Shown here: positions 51,856 to 58,482 of the stretch, piece after piece | How the letters are laid out: each line of letters opens with the position of its first letter | Numbering within the stretch: position 1 is the stretch's first letter | Assembly (NCBI RefSeq): GCF_001425025.1 | Contig: NZ_LMDE01000001.1 | Span: forward strand, 416,751 to 480,750 | Origin: Nocardioides sp. Root122 | Lineage (GTDB): Bacteria > Actinomycetota > Actinomycetes > Propionibacteriales > Nocardioidaceae | Reading direction: 5' to 3' | DNA length: 64,000 bases | Position numbers and translations under genes: made by a program | The notes under the pieces: generated by a model | What the model saw: the letters and a program-made list of their open reading frames with translations, nothing else | Database searches by the model: none | What the model was told of the DNA's origin: nothing

Positions 51856-52945
51856 AGCCGAGGTAGAGGCCGCGCAGGCGGCCGACCTCGCGCATCCGGC
51901 GCTCGGCCAGGCGGTCGGCTGCGGCCGCGGTGGTGACGCCGTCGGCCTTGGCGAGCTCGAAGACCTTGCGGGTCGTCTCGAAGATCCCGGTCGCGCGCTG
52001 CTTGGCGCGCTCGAAGGAGAAGCCCTCGAGCTCGTCGGCGACCTGGATCACGCCGCCGGAGTTCACGCAGTAGTCGGGGGCGTAGAGGATGCCGCGCTCG
52101 TCGACCTGCTTCTCGATGCCCGGGTGGGCGAGCTGGTTGTTGGCGGCGCCGCAGATGATCGTCGCCTGCAGCACCTCGAGGACCTCGTCGCTGATCGCCC
52201 CGCCCATGGCGCACGGCGCGTAGACGTCGATCTCGCTCGCGACGAGCTCGTCGGTGGAGGCGACGGCCTGCACCTGCGGGAACTCAGCGCGGATCGCCTC
52301 GACGGAGGGAGCGTGCACGTCGGTGACGACGACCGTGGCGCCGTCCTCGATCAGGTGGCGGACCAGGTGGCGCCCGACCTTGCCGACGCCGGCGATGCCG
52401 ACGGTGCGGCCGGCGAGCGTCGGCTCGCCCCAGACCTGCTCGGCGGCGGCGCGCATGCCCTGGAAGGTGCCGAAGGCGGTCAGCACCGAGCTGTCGCCCG
52501 CGCCGCCGTGGGCGACGGTGCGGCCGGTGACGAAGTCGCACTCGCGGGCGATGTGGTCCATGTCCGGAGAGTTGGTGCCCACGTCGCAGGCGGTGAAGTA
52601 GCGCCCGTCGAGCGACTGCACGAAGCGGCCGTAGGCACGCAGCAGCGCCTCGGTCTTGAGCGCCGCCGGGTCGCCGATGATGACGGCCTTGCCGCCGCCG
52701 AGGTCGAGGCCGGCGAGCGCGTTCTTGTAGGACATGCCGCGCGAGAGGTTGAGGACGTCGACGATCGCGTCATCGGTGCTGGCGTAGGGGTAGAACCGCG
52801 TCCCGCCCAGGGCCGGGCCCAGTGCCGTGGAGTGGATGGCGATGATGGCCTTGAGGCCCGTCGCCTGGTCATTGCAGAAGACGACCTGCTCGTGCTCGCT
52901 CCCGAGCTCGAAGACGTCGACTCCCGAACTGCGTGCTCCTGACAT
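51854..52945 (-). CDS. Glu/Leu/Phe/Val dehydrogenase (valine/leucine dehydrogenase type)
   Basis: A 363-residue amino acid dehydrogenase. The catalytic region reads [23 protein letters not shown], with the catalytic Lys in GGGK, followed by an Asp in [11 protein letters not shown] and the NAD motif [13 protein letters not shown]. This short type deaminates branched-chain amino acids to 2-keto acids with NAD. It may supply starter units for branched fatty acids. ATG has AGAAAAGGATCCAGGA upstream. A TACCCT -10 (53036-53031) and a GGTGAC dyad precede it. Confidence 0.9.
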   Translation of the reverse strand: MSGARSSGVDVFELGSEHEQVVFCNDQATGLKAIIAIHSTALGPALGGTRFYPYASTDDAIVDVLNLSRGMSYKNALAGLDLGGGKAVIIGDPAALKTEALLRAYGRFVQSLDGRYFTACDVGTNSPDMDHIARECDFVTGRTVAHGGAGDSSVLTAFGTFQGMRAAAEQVWGEPTLAGRTVGIAGVGKVGRHLVRHLIEDGATVVVTDVHAPSVEAIRAEFPQVQAVASTDELVASEIDVYAPCAMGGAISDEVLEVLQATIICGAANNQLAHPGIEKQVDERGILYAPDYCVNSGGVIQVADELEGFSFERAKQRATGIFETTRKVFELAKADGVTTAAAADRLAERRMREVGRLRGLYLG

Positions 52946-53011
52946 TCCTGGATCCTTTTCTGGTGGGTGCGGCCGCGGGGTGTGCGGACCTGGTCAGCGC
53001 GGTCGAGGGGT

Positions 53012-53036
53012 GGTGACCGCCGTCACCCTCAGGGTA
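53012..53036 (-). promoter_or_regulatory. -10 element and overlapping dyad of the amino acid dehydrogenase gene
   Basis: On the minus strand TACCCT (53036-53031) is followed by a perfect dyad GGTGAC-N4-GTCACC (53012-53027) at the expected start of transcription, about 80 bases before the ATG. The position suits a repressor site. Confidence 0.5.
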
Positions 53037-53047
53037 GACCCGCGCAC

Positions 53048-54358
53048 TCACCGCGACCGCATCACCACGAGGTCCCCGTGGGTGCCGTAGCCGAGCAGCT
53101 TCCCGCCGGCCGGGCGCCCGTTGAAGGAGGCCATCAGCCACGCCCCGTCGAGGTGCGCGAGGGTCGGCCACGGCAGGTTGGTGGGGTACGGCGCGTCGAG
53201 CACGCCGCGGTCCTGCATCGCCAGGTCGAAGACGGGGAACCGGGCCCGGCGGCCCCGTTGCGAGTCGCGACCGTCGCTGGCCAGGACGACCAGCTCGCCG
53301 TCCACGTCGAGCAGCGTGGTGCCCTCCGTGGCGGTGCGGTCGGCGGCCGCGCCGAGCAGGTGCAGCTCCTCGAGCGCGGGTCCACCGGCGACGGCGGGGT
53401 GGAAGTCGAAGAACCTCCGCGCGCTCACGAAGCCGACCAGCCACCGCCCGTCGCGGCGCACGAGGTGCGGGTCCCAGGTGGCGATCGAGTCAAGCCCGTC
53501 GGTGGGCAGCGGCAGCTCGCGGGTGTCGAGGACGTGGCGGCCGTGGAGCAGGTCGTCGTCCGAGCCGGCGAGGGTGACCCGCAGCCCCGACGGCGTACGT
53601 CGCCCGACGCGCGTGCGCGGTTGCTCGAAGTCGCCCCACGTGCTGGTCGCCACCAGCCAGCGGCCCTCGCTGCGGAGCAGGTGGGTGGCGTGGTCGCCGA
53701 AGACGCCCGGCCGGTCGGGGCGTCGGAAGAACAGGTCGGCAGTGTGGGTCACCTCGACGGCGTCGGGGTCGAAGCGCCACACGCTGGTGTGCGCGGTGTC
53801 GAAGAAGCCCGGCCCGGCCGAGGTCGCGGTGAGCCAGAGGCTGTCGTCGTCGCGCAGCGGCGTACCGTCCTCGTCGGTCACGAACCGCACGTCGCGCACG
53901 CCGAGCTGGCCGAACCCGCCGGCGGTGCCGCCCCCGGCCGGGAGCTCGACCTGCAGCCCCGCCAGGGCCGCCTCGTCGCGGGTGTCGACCACCCCACGGA
54001 GGTCGTGGCGGGCGCGGGCCACCCATCGGTCGCCCTCACGGCACCACGCGGTGACGTGGGTGCCGGTGAGGGACAGCCCGAGGCCGGTCGGGGACTCGGC
54101 GCGGTGGAAGCGCCGGCTGCGCAGCGTCCCGCTACCGGTGACCTCGAGCGCGACCGACCCGTCGTCGACGCGGGCCGTGAGGCGGTGCCCGCCGAGGTGC
54201 AGGGCGAGCGCGCCCTCGGGGCCCGACGTCGCGGCGACGTACGGCGCCGGGCTGGGCAGCGGCGACGTCCCTGCCACGTCCGTGGTCACCTGGACGGCGC
54301 TGGGTGCGACGAGGTCGATCGGGCGGAGTCGGCGCACGATCTCGAGGCGGGGGAGCAC
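53048..54358 (-). CDS. Unassigned protein, possible beta-propeller
   Basis: A 436-residue protein without signal peptide. It is rich in beta-strand patterns and repeats short W-x-A/V motifs (DDSLWLTATSAGPG, EGRWLVATSTWGD, DGRWLVGFVSARRF, DGAWLMASFNGRP), suggesting a five-bladed propeller similar in outline to GH43/GH32 folds. An acidic WDPHLVRRDGRW segment sits where such enzymes carry catalytic residues. I cannot assign a family. It starts close to the tRNA-Phe region and has no partner genes. Confidence 0.7.
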   Translation of the reverse strand: MLPRLEIVRRLRPIDLVAPSAVQVTTDVAGTSPLPSPAPYVAATSGPEGALALHLGGHRLTARVDDGSVALEVTGSGTLRSRRFHRAESPTGLGLSLTGTHVTAWCREGDRWVARARHDLRGVVDTRDEAALAGLQVELPAGGGTAGGFGQLGVRDVRFVTDEDGTPLRDDDSLWLTATSAGPGFFDTAHTSVWRFDPDAVEVTHTADLFFRRPDRPGVFGDHATHLLRSEGRWLVATSTWGDFEQPRTRVGRRTPSGLRVTLAGSDDDLLHGRHVLDTRELPLPTDGLDSIATWDPHLVRRDGRWLVGFVSARRFFDFHPAVAGGPALEELHLLGAAADRTATEGTTLLDVDGELVVLASDGRDSQRGRRARFPVFDLAMQDRGVLDAPYPTNLPWPTLAHLDGAWLMASFNGRPAGGKLLGYGTHGDLVVMRSR

Positions 54359-54428
54359 CGGGCCATTGTGGCGGGAGACACCGCAGGGCCCCGATCGGGA
54401 CGCGATCGGGGCCCTGCGGCGTGTGTGG

Positions 54429-54502
54429 TGGCCAGGGGCGGGGTCGAACCGCCGACCTACCGATTTTCAGTCGGTCGCTCGTACCAACTGAGCTACCTGG
54501 CC
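54429..54502 (-). tRNA. tRNA-Phe (GAA)
   Basis: A 74-base cloverleaf on the minus strand: acceptor GGCCAGG paired with CCTGGCC plus discriminator A, D-arm GCTC...GAGC, anticodon loop CTGAAAA with anticodon GAA between ACCGA and TCGGT, T-arm GGCGG-TTCGACC-CCGCC. No CCA is encoded. Confidence 0.96.
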
Positions 54503-54552
54503 AACGCGGAGGAGACTACCGCAGCCCCCTGGGGTGGCGGGAATCGGCCGTC

Positions 54553-55887
54553 TCACACGCCGTACGGCGCCTTCGCTGGCAGCTCGAGCCAGAAGGACGA
54601 GCCCACGCCGACCGTCGAGGTGCCCTGCACCGCGCCGCCGTCGCGCTCGGCGATCGTGCGCGAGATCGAGAGGCCGAGGCCGCTGCCCTTGGTCGCCGAG
54701 CCGGCGAAGCGCACGAAGGGCTCGAAGACCCGCTCGACCTGGTCCGGGGTGAGGCCCGGTCCGTCGTCGCGGACGATGATGCGCACCATCTCCTGGCCGC
54801 TCTCGCCGAGCAGCGACTCCGCCGACAGGTGCACCGACCCGCCGGCGGACCGGTGGTAGGCGATCGCGTTGCCGACGAGGTTGGTGAGCACCTGGCGTAC
54901 GGCGGAAGGGTGCGCCCAGACCGTGAGCGCCGGGTCGACGTCGACCCGGATCCGCACACTGGCGTTGAGCGCCGGGACGCGGTGCCAGTGGACGACGTCG
55001 GCGATGGCGTCGGCGACCACGACGTCCTGGCGCTTGTCGTCGTTGGAGAAGGCGCGCCCGGCGCCCAGCAGGCTGTCGACGACGGAGACCAGCTGCTCGC
55101 AGGCGCGCAGGATCACGGGGCCGTCCTTGAGGAGCCCGGCGGACACCGGCTCCTGCGGGTTGTCGGCGGCGTCGTCCATCAGCACCTCGGTGTAGCCCAT
55201 GATCGCCGCCAGCGGTGTGCGCAGCTCGTGGCCCACGGCGGCGAAGAAGTGCTGGTTGGCCAGCTGGGCCTCGTTGCCGGCCTCGATGGCCTCGACCAGC
55301 GCGCGCCGGGAGTGCTCGAGCTGGAGGCGGGAGGAGATCGCCGCGTTGAGGAGGTGCAGGTCGTCGATCAGCGCGGCGGGCCACGCACCCGGGCTCGTGC
55401 TGCCGACGGACAGGCTCCCGAACATGGTGCCCGCGGACGAGTAGATGGTCGCGATCAGGCTGCGGACGCCGACGCCGGCGAGCTCCCTGCGGTCCTGCTC
55501 GGCCTCCGGTGGCAGCAGGTCGGTGTCGAGCAGGACGACCAGGTCGTCGCGGCGGGCGAACTGCGATAGCCACGGCATGCTCAGCGCTGCCTCGGGCCCG
55601 GCGCCGGGGTCGGGGAGGATCGAGGACGGTGACCCCGGCCGTACCCACTCCCGGACCCAGGCGCGGCCGCCCAGCATCATCCAGACCGAGGGGTCCACGG
55701 GTGTGAAGCCGACCAGTGACGTCGCCACGGCGTCGACGCGCGGGTAGGTCAGCAGGTGGGTGGCCGCCAGCTCGATGGCCTCGTCCAGCGCAATCTCGCT
55801 GGCGAGGACGGCGGCGGTGAGGATGGCGACGGCAGGGGAGACCTCGCCCTGCGCGGTGGCGTCCTGGAGGGCGGGGTGGTCGCTCAC
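54553..55887 (-). CDS. Soluble GAF-type sensor histidine kinase
   Basis: A 444-residue kinase without membrane segments. Residues about 30-200 look like a GAF-type sensory domain. The H-box FFAAVGHELRTPLAAIMGY has its His near residue 219. The ATPase domain has N-box LVGNAIAYH (about 336), G1 DDGPGLTP (about 376) and G2 KGSGLGLSIS (about 404). GTG start overlaps the P450 stop by 4 bases (GTGA). The neighbouring receiver protein encoded 1.3 kb upstream on the same strand is the likely partner. The kinase could sense a cytoplasmic signal linked to the peptide product. Confidence 0.88.
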   Translation of the reverse strand: MSDHPALQDATAQGEVSPAVAILTAAVLASEIALDEAIELAATHLLTYPRVDAVATSLVGFTPVDPSVWMMLGGRAWVREWVRPGSPSSILPDPGAGPEAALSMPWLSQFARRDDLVVLLDTDLLPPEAEQDRRELAGVGVRSLIATIYSSAGTMFGSLSVGSTSPGAWPAALIDDLHLLNAAISSRLQLEHSRRALVEAIEAGNEAQLANQHFFAAVGHELRTPLAAIMGYTEVLMDDAADNPQEPVSAGLLKDGPVILRACEQLVSVVDSLLGAGRAFSNDDKRQDVVVADAIADVVHWHRVPALNASVRIRVDVDPALTVWAHPSAVRQVLTNLVGNAIAYHRSAGGSVHLSAESLLGESGQEMVRIIVRDDGPGLTPDQVERVFEPFVRFAGSATKGSGLGLSISRTIAERDGGAVQGTSTVGVGSSFWLELPAKAPYGV

Positions 55888-56993
55888 CGTGCCCCACCTC
55901 CTGCCGCCTCGGTCGTGAACCTGCACGGTAGCGGTGCGAGCCCCCGGGTCTGGTCGATTTCGACGTCCGCGGCCAACCGCACCCCGTGTGCGAGGGCCCA
56001 CTCCGCCAGCTCGACGAGGACGGCGAGCCCGAGCGTACGTCCGGGGCAGGAGTGCGGCCCCGCGCCGAACGGCAGCCACGCCCCGGGACGCCGGGTCTCG
56101 TCGCCCCACCGTCCGGGGTCGAAGTCCGCGAGGCCGTCCGGTTCGCCGGGCACGAGCTCGGGGAGGCGACCCAGCAGCAGTGGACTGACGAGGACGACCG
56201 CACCGGCCGACAGGTGCTGACCGGCGAGGTCCACCTCGGTGGTGGTGAGGCGGGCGGTGATCCAGGTCGGTGGCGTCACCCGCAGCGACTCCCAGACGGC
56301 GTGGAGCGCCTCGACGTCCGGCGACGGCTCACGACCGAGCCAGGCGAGGAGCCACGACCCGGCCGCGATGGGCACCTGGATCCCGGCGGCGAGCATGGTC
56401 GCCGCCTGCTGGGGCGTGCCGGGGAGGTCCTCGATCGGCGCGAGGGTGTCCTCGAGCCGGAGGCGGGCGTCCCGCTCGCCGCGGCGGGTGCGGCTCCAGC
56501 GCCGCGGCGCCCTGGCCGCCGAGATCACGGGTGCGAGCGCGTCGATCCACGCCAGCACACCCTCGGCCACGGCCTCGCGCTGTGCGGGGCTCGCCCCGGG
56601 GAGGAGCGCGTCGCAGGTGGAGCGGGCCACCGGCCGTCGCAGCAGCACCATCGCGTCGTACGCCTCGCCGGGCCTCGCGCGGTCGTGCGCAGCGATCGCC
56701 TCGGGCCAGAGCTCGGCGAACGTGGCCACGCCGCGGGCCACCTGGGCCGGCGTCAGGGGCGCGAAGGTGAGATGACCCGAACGGGTCTCCCCGCGGCTGG
56801 CCGAGAGGTCGCCGCTGCGGCTCACGTCGCTGGGGAAGTCGAAGTGGTCGACGTCGGTGAGGACCTGCCTGGCCTGTGCCGGCGTGGTGGTGAGCCACGG
56901 GCCGTGCGGGCCCAGGGCGACGATCCCGGACCGAGGGGCCGCGAGGACAGCGCCGAGCCGACCGCCGGCCGACTCGGCGCTGCCCACGTGCAT
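55884..56993 (-). CDS. Cytochrome P450, candidate RiPP cross-linking enzyme
   Basis: A 369-residue P450 with the heme motif FGAGPHSCPG (Cys about 316) and ExxR in ESLRV (about 234). The I-helix region reads AAGIQVP (about 198-204) in place of A-G-x-D/E-T-T, so the acid-alcohol pair used for normal oxygen activation is missing. ATG 56993 (or GTG 56996) has AAGGGTG upstream and lies 35 bases after the stop of a 31-codon gene; GTG 57056 would overlap that gene and gives a low-complexity N-terminus. It probably oxidatively links aromatic side chains of that peptide. Redox partners are not encoded nearby. Confidence 0.88.
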   Translation of the reverse strand: MHVGSAESAGGRLGAVLAAPRSGIVALGPHGPWLTTTPAQARQVLTDVDHFDFPSDVSRSGDLSASRGETRSGHLTFAPLTPAQVARGVATFAELWPEAIAAHDRARPGEAYDAMVLLRRPVARSTCDALLPGASPAQREAVAEGVLAWIDALAPVISAARAPRRWSRTRRGERDARLRLEDTLAPIEDLPGTPQQAATMLAAGIQVPIAAGSWLLAWLGREPSPDVEALHAVWESLRVTPPTWITARLTTTEVDLAGQHLSAGAVVLVSPLLLGRLPELVPGEPDGLADFDPGRWGDETRRPGAWLPFGAGPHSCPGRTLGLAVLVELAEWALAHGVRLAADVEIDQTRGLAPLPCRFTTEAAGGGAR

Positions 56994-57028
56994 CACTGGT
57001 GGTGCGTCACCCTTCGGGTGCCGTGCGC

Positions 57029-57124
57029 TCAGCGGCCGCCGGGGGCGGGGCGCCACATGTACATCGCCTGCAGCTGGTTGGCGGAACGCTTGGACTCGAT
57101 GTGGGTGCGGATGCGCTTCATCAT
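57029..57124 (-). CDS. Candidate RiPP precursor peptide (31 aa)
   Basis: A short gene with GGAGAACACC before tandem ATG codons. The peptide has a basic leader-like part (MMKRIRTH, then IESKRSANQ), a segment AMYMWR at residues 20-25 with Tyr22 and Trp24 in Y-x-W spacing, and a tail PAPGGR. It is followed at once by a P450 gene. This is the layout of P450-modified RiPPs: tryptorubin has a short aromatic core (AWYIWY), and biarylitide enzymes join Tyr to His or Trp two residues away. Tyr and Trp are its only aromatic residues apart from one His in the leader. The peptide is too short for most gene finders. Function is inferred; expression and modification are not shown. Confidence 0.72.
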   Translation of the reverse strand: MMKRIRTHIESKRSANQLQAMYMWRPAPGGR

Positions 57125-57149
57125 GGTGTTCTCCAGGGTTGGGGTTGGC

Positions 57150-57169
57150 GCACGTCTGGGGAGACGTGC
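57150..57169. terminator. Hairpin between receiver gene and peptide gene
   Basis: A perfect stem GCACGTCT-GGGG-AGACGTGC. It lies 51 bases after the receiver stop and 26 bases before the peptide ATG on the minus strand. No T-run follows. It could weaken read-through (attenuator) or set the 5' end of the peptide mRNA. Confidence 0.55.
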
Positions 57170-57219
57170 AGGTGTGACACCACCCGGAGGCCAGGACCCG
57201 GTGTTGCTTCAGGGACGGG

Positions 57220-57612
57220 TCAGGACCCCACGTCGCGCAGTGTCTCCTCGATCAAATCAGTCAATTGCTGAATACGCAGCGGCTTCTGCATCACAGTTTC
57301 GACTCCGAGCTCCTGGAGGACCGCTCGGTGCTCGCCCGCCCAGGCGCTGATCACGACCACCTTGGTGGCCGGAGCGACGTCGGCGTGCTCCCGCATCCAC
57401 CGCACCACGTCGACGCCGTTCATGCGCGGCATGGTGAGGTCGAGGAGCATCACGTCGAAGGAATCGCGCTGGAGGATCTCCACGGCGTCCTGGCCGTCGA
57501 CCGCCGTCGAGGCGACGTGACCGGCCCTCTCGACGAGGCGACAGAAGACGTCCCTGATGTCCTCGTTGTCATCGACGACGAGGAAGCGCAACTGCCGAGA
57601 CGCGGTGCCCAC
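57220..57612 (-). CDS. Single-domain response regulator (CheY-like)
   Basis: A 130-residue stand-alone receiver: acidic pair in LVVDDNEDIRDVF, phosphorylated Asp in MLLDLTMPRMNG (about 55), Thr/Ser in VVVISAWAG and Lys in MQKPLR. There is no output domain, so it must act by protein contact or phosphotransfer. GTG 57612 follows a TAGCCT -10 by 6 bases. It is first in the minus-strand run receiver, peptide, P450, histidine kinase. Confidence 0.92.
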   Translation of the reverse strand: MGTASRQLRFLVVDDNEDIRDVFCRLVERAGHVASTAVDGQDAVEILQRDSFDVMLLDLTMPRMNGVDVVRWMREHADVAPATKVVVISAWAGEHRAVLQELGVETVMQKPLRIQQLTDLIEETLRDVGS

Positions 57613-57618
57613 GGGGCA

Positions 57619-57624
57619 AGGCTA
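57619..57624 (-). promoter_or_regulatory. -10 element TAGCCT, leaderless promoter of the receiver/RiPP unit
   Basis: On the minus strand TAGCCT is followed by 6 bases and GTG 57612. It is the only promoter-like element found upstream of the receiver-peptide-P450-kinase run. Confidence 0.58.
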
Positions 57625-57767
57625 GTGAACTCCGGCCGGTCGCGGCGCATCATCTGGACAACTGACCAAATTTCGCGTGTCGGGACCGCTCGTCCGGGTT
57701 GGGTGGGCGGTGCGTGCTGCCCCTATGCTGTACGACGCCCGACCCGGGCTCGTCCCGGGCCGAGCTG

Positions 57768-57840
57768 GCCCCCATCGTCTAGCGGCCCAGGACCCCGCCC
57801 TTTCACGGCGGTAGCGCCGGTTCGAATCCGGTTGGGGGTG
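57768..57840 (+). tRNA. tRNA-Glu (TTC)
   Basis: A 73-base cloverleaf: acceptor GCCCCCA/TGGGGGT with a G-T first pair, D-arm GTC...GGAC, anticodon stem CCGCC/GGCGG around CTTTCAC with anticodon TTC, T-arm CCGG-TTCGAAT-CCGG, discriminator G. CCA is not encoded. A TATGCT -10 lies about 40 bases upstream. Confidence 0.95.
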
Positions 57841-57922
57841 CGACCGGGCCCGTGGTTCCCGCCGATTTGGTGGACTGCGACGGGCATGGGTTACAGTTCC
57901 ACCCGCTTCACAACAAGCACCT

Positions 57923-57999
57923 GGCCCCGTAGCGCAGTTGGTTAGCGCGCCGCCCTGTCACGGCGGAGGCCGCGGGTTCGAGTCCCGTCGGGGTCGCCA
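57923..57999 (+). tRNA. tRNA-Asp (GTC)
   Basis: A 77-base tRNA including encoded CCA: acceptor GGCCCCG/CGGGGTC with discriminator G, D-arm GCGC...GCGC, anticodon stem CCGCC/GGCGG around CTGTCAC with anticodon GTC, T-arm GCGGG-TTCGAGT-CCCGT. A strong hairpin terminator follows. Confidence 0.96.
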
Positions 58000-58004
58000 A
58001 CGCA

Positions 58005-58046
58005 TGCAGGAATCAGGGAGAGCCACCAGGCTCTCCCTGATCTGCA
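58005..58046 (+). terminator. Terminator hairpin after tRNA-Asp
   Basis: Stem ATCAGGGAGAGCC (58012-58024), loop ACCA, GGCTCTCCCTGAT (58029-58041), extended by TGCAG/CTGCA on the outside and followed by TTTC. It likely ends the tRNA-Glu/Asp transcript. Confidence 0.85.
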
Positions 58047-58073
58047 TTTCAGCCCGCCCTTCGCCCCCTTCCC

Positions 58074-58079
58074 TAGGCT
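58074..58079 (+). promoter_or_regulatory. -10 element TAGGCT, leaderless promoter
   Basis: TAGGCT, 6 bases, then ATG 58086 of the small metallopeptidase gene. Confidence 0.6.
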
Positions 58080-58085
58080 GACGGC

Positions 58086-58439
58086 ATGCCGATCGACCTC
58101 GACCCCGACGCCTTCGACGCGATGGTGGGCCGGGCGCTCGACGACCTGCCCGACGACCTGGTCCGGCTCGTGGACAACGTCGTGGTCCTGGTCGAGCCGG
58201 AGGCGCCGGCCGACGATCCCGACCTCCTCGGGCTCTACGACGGACTCGCGCTCACCGAGCGTCCTGCCAACCACGCGGGCGAGCTCCCCGACCGGATCCT
58301 GCTGTTCCGCGGCCCCTTGCTGGACATGGCCGACACGGTCGAGCAGCTCGAGGAGGAGGTGCGGATCACCGTGGTGCACGAGGTGGCCCACCACTTCGGG
58401 CTCGATGACGCCCGGCTCCACGAGCTCGGGTGGGGCTAG
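58086..58439 (+). CDS. Small zincin-like metallopeptidase family protein
   Basis: A 117-residue protein of the short actinobacterial metallopeptidase (MMP-like) family. The zinc motif HEVAHHFGLDD is near the C-terminus, with the third ligand probably the Asp after the second His (HExxH-x5-D type). The N-terminal half has DPDAFDAMVGRALDDLPDDLVRLVDNVVVLVE and the RILLFRGPL strand. Peptidase activity is assumed from the motif. Its ATG is placed by a -10 element 6 bases upstream. Confidence 0.87.
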   Translation: MPIDLDPDAFDAMVGRALDDLPDDLVRLVDNVVVLVEPEAPADDPDLLGLYDGLALTERPANHAGELPDRILLFRGPLLDMADTVEQLEEEVRITVVHEVAHHFGLDDARLHELGWG

Positions 58440-58482
58440 CCGCCGACGCGGACCAGGTCGGTGCCGCGCAGCCGCGCCGGGC

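Noticed and set aside
56994-57056. GTG 57056 as the start of the P450
   Set aside because: It would add a 21-residue Pro/Arg-rich segment unlike P450 N-termini and overlap the 31-codon gene by 28 bases, while ATG 56993 has a good upstream ribosome binding site.
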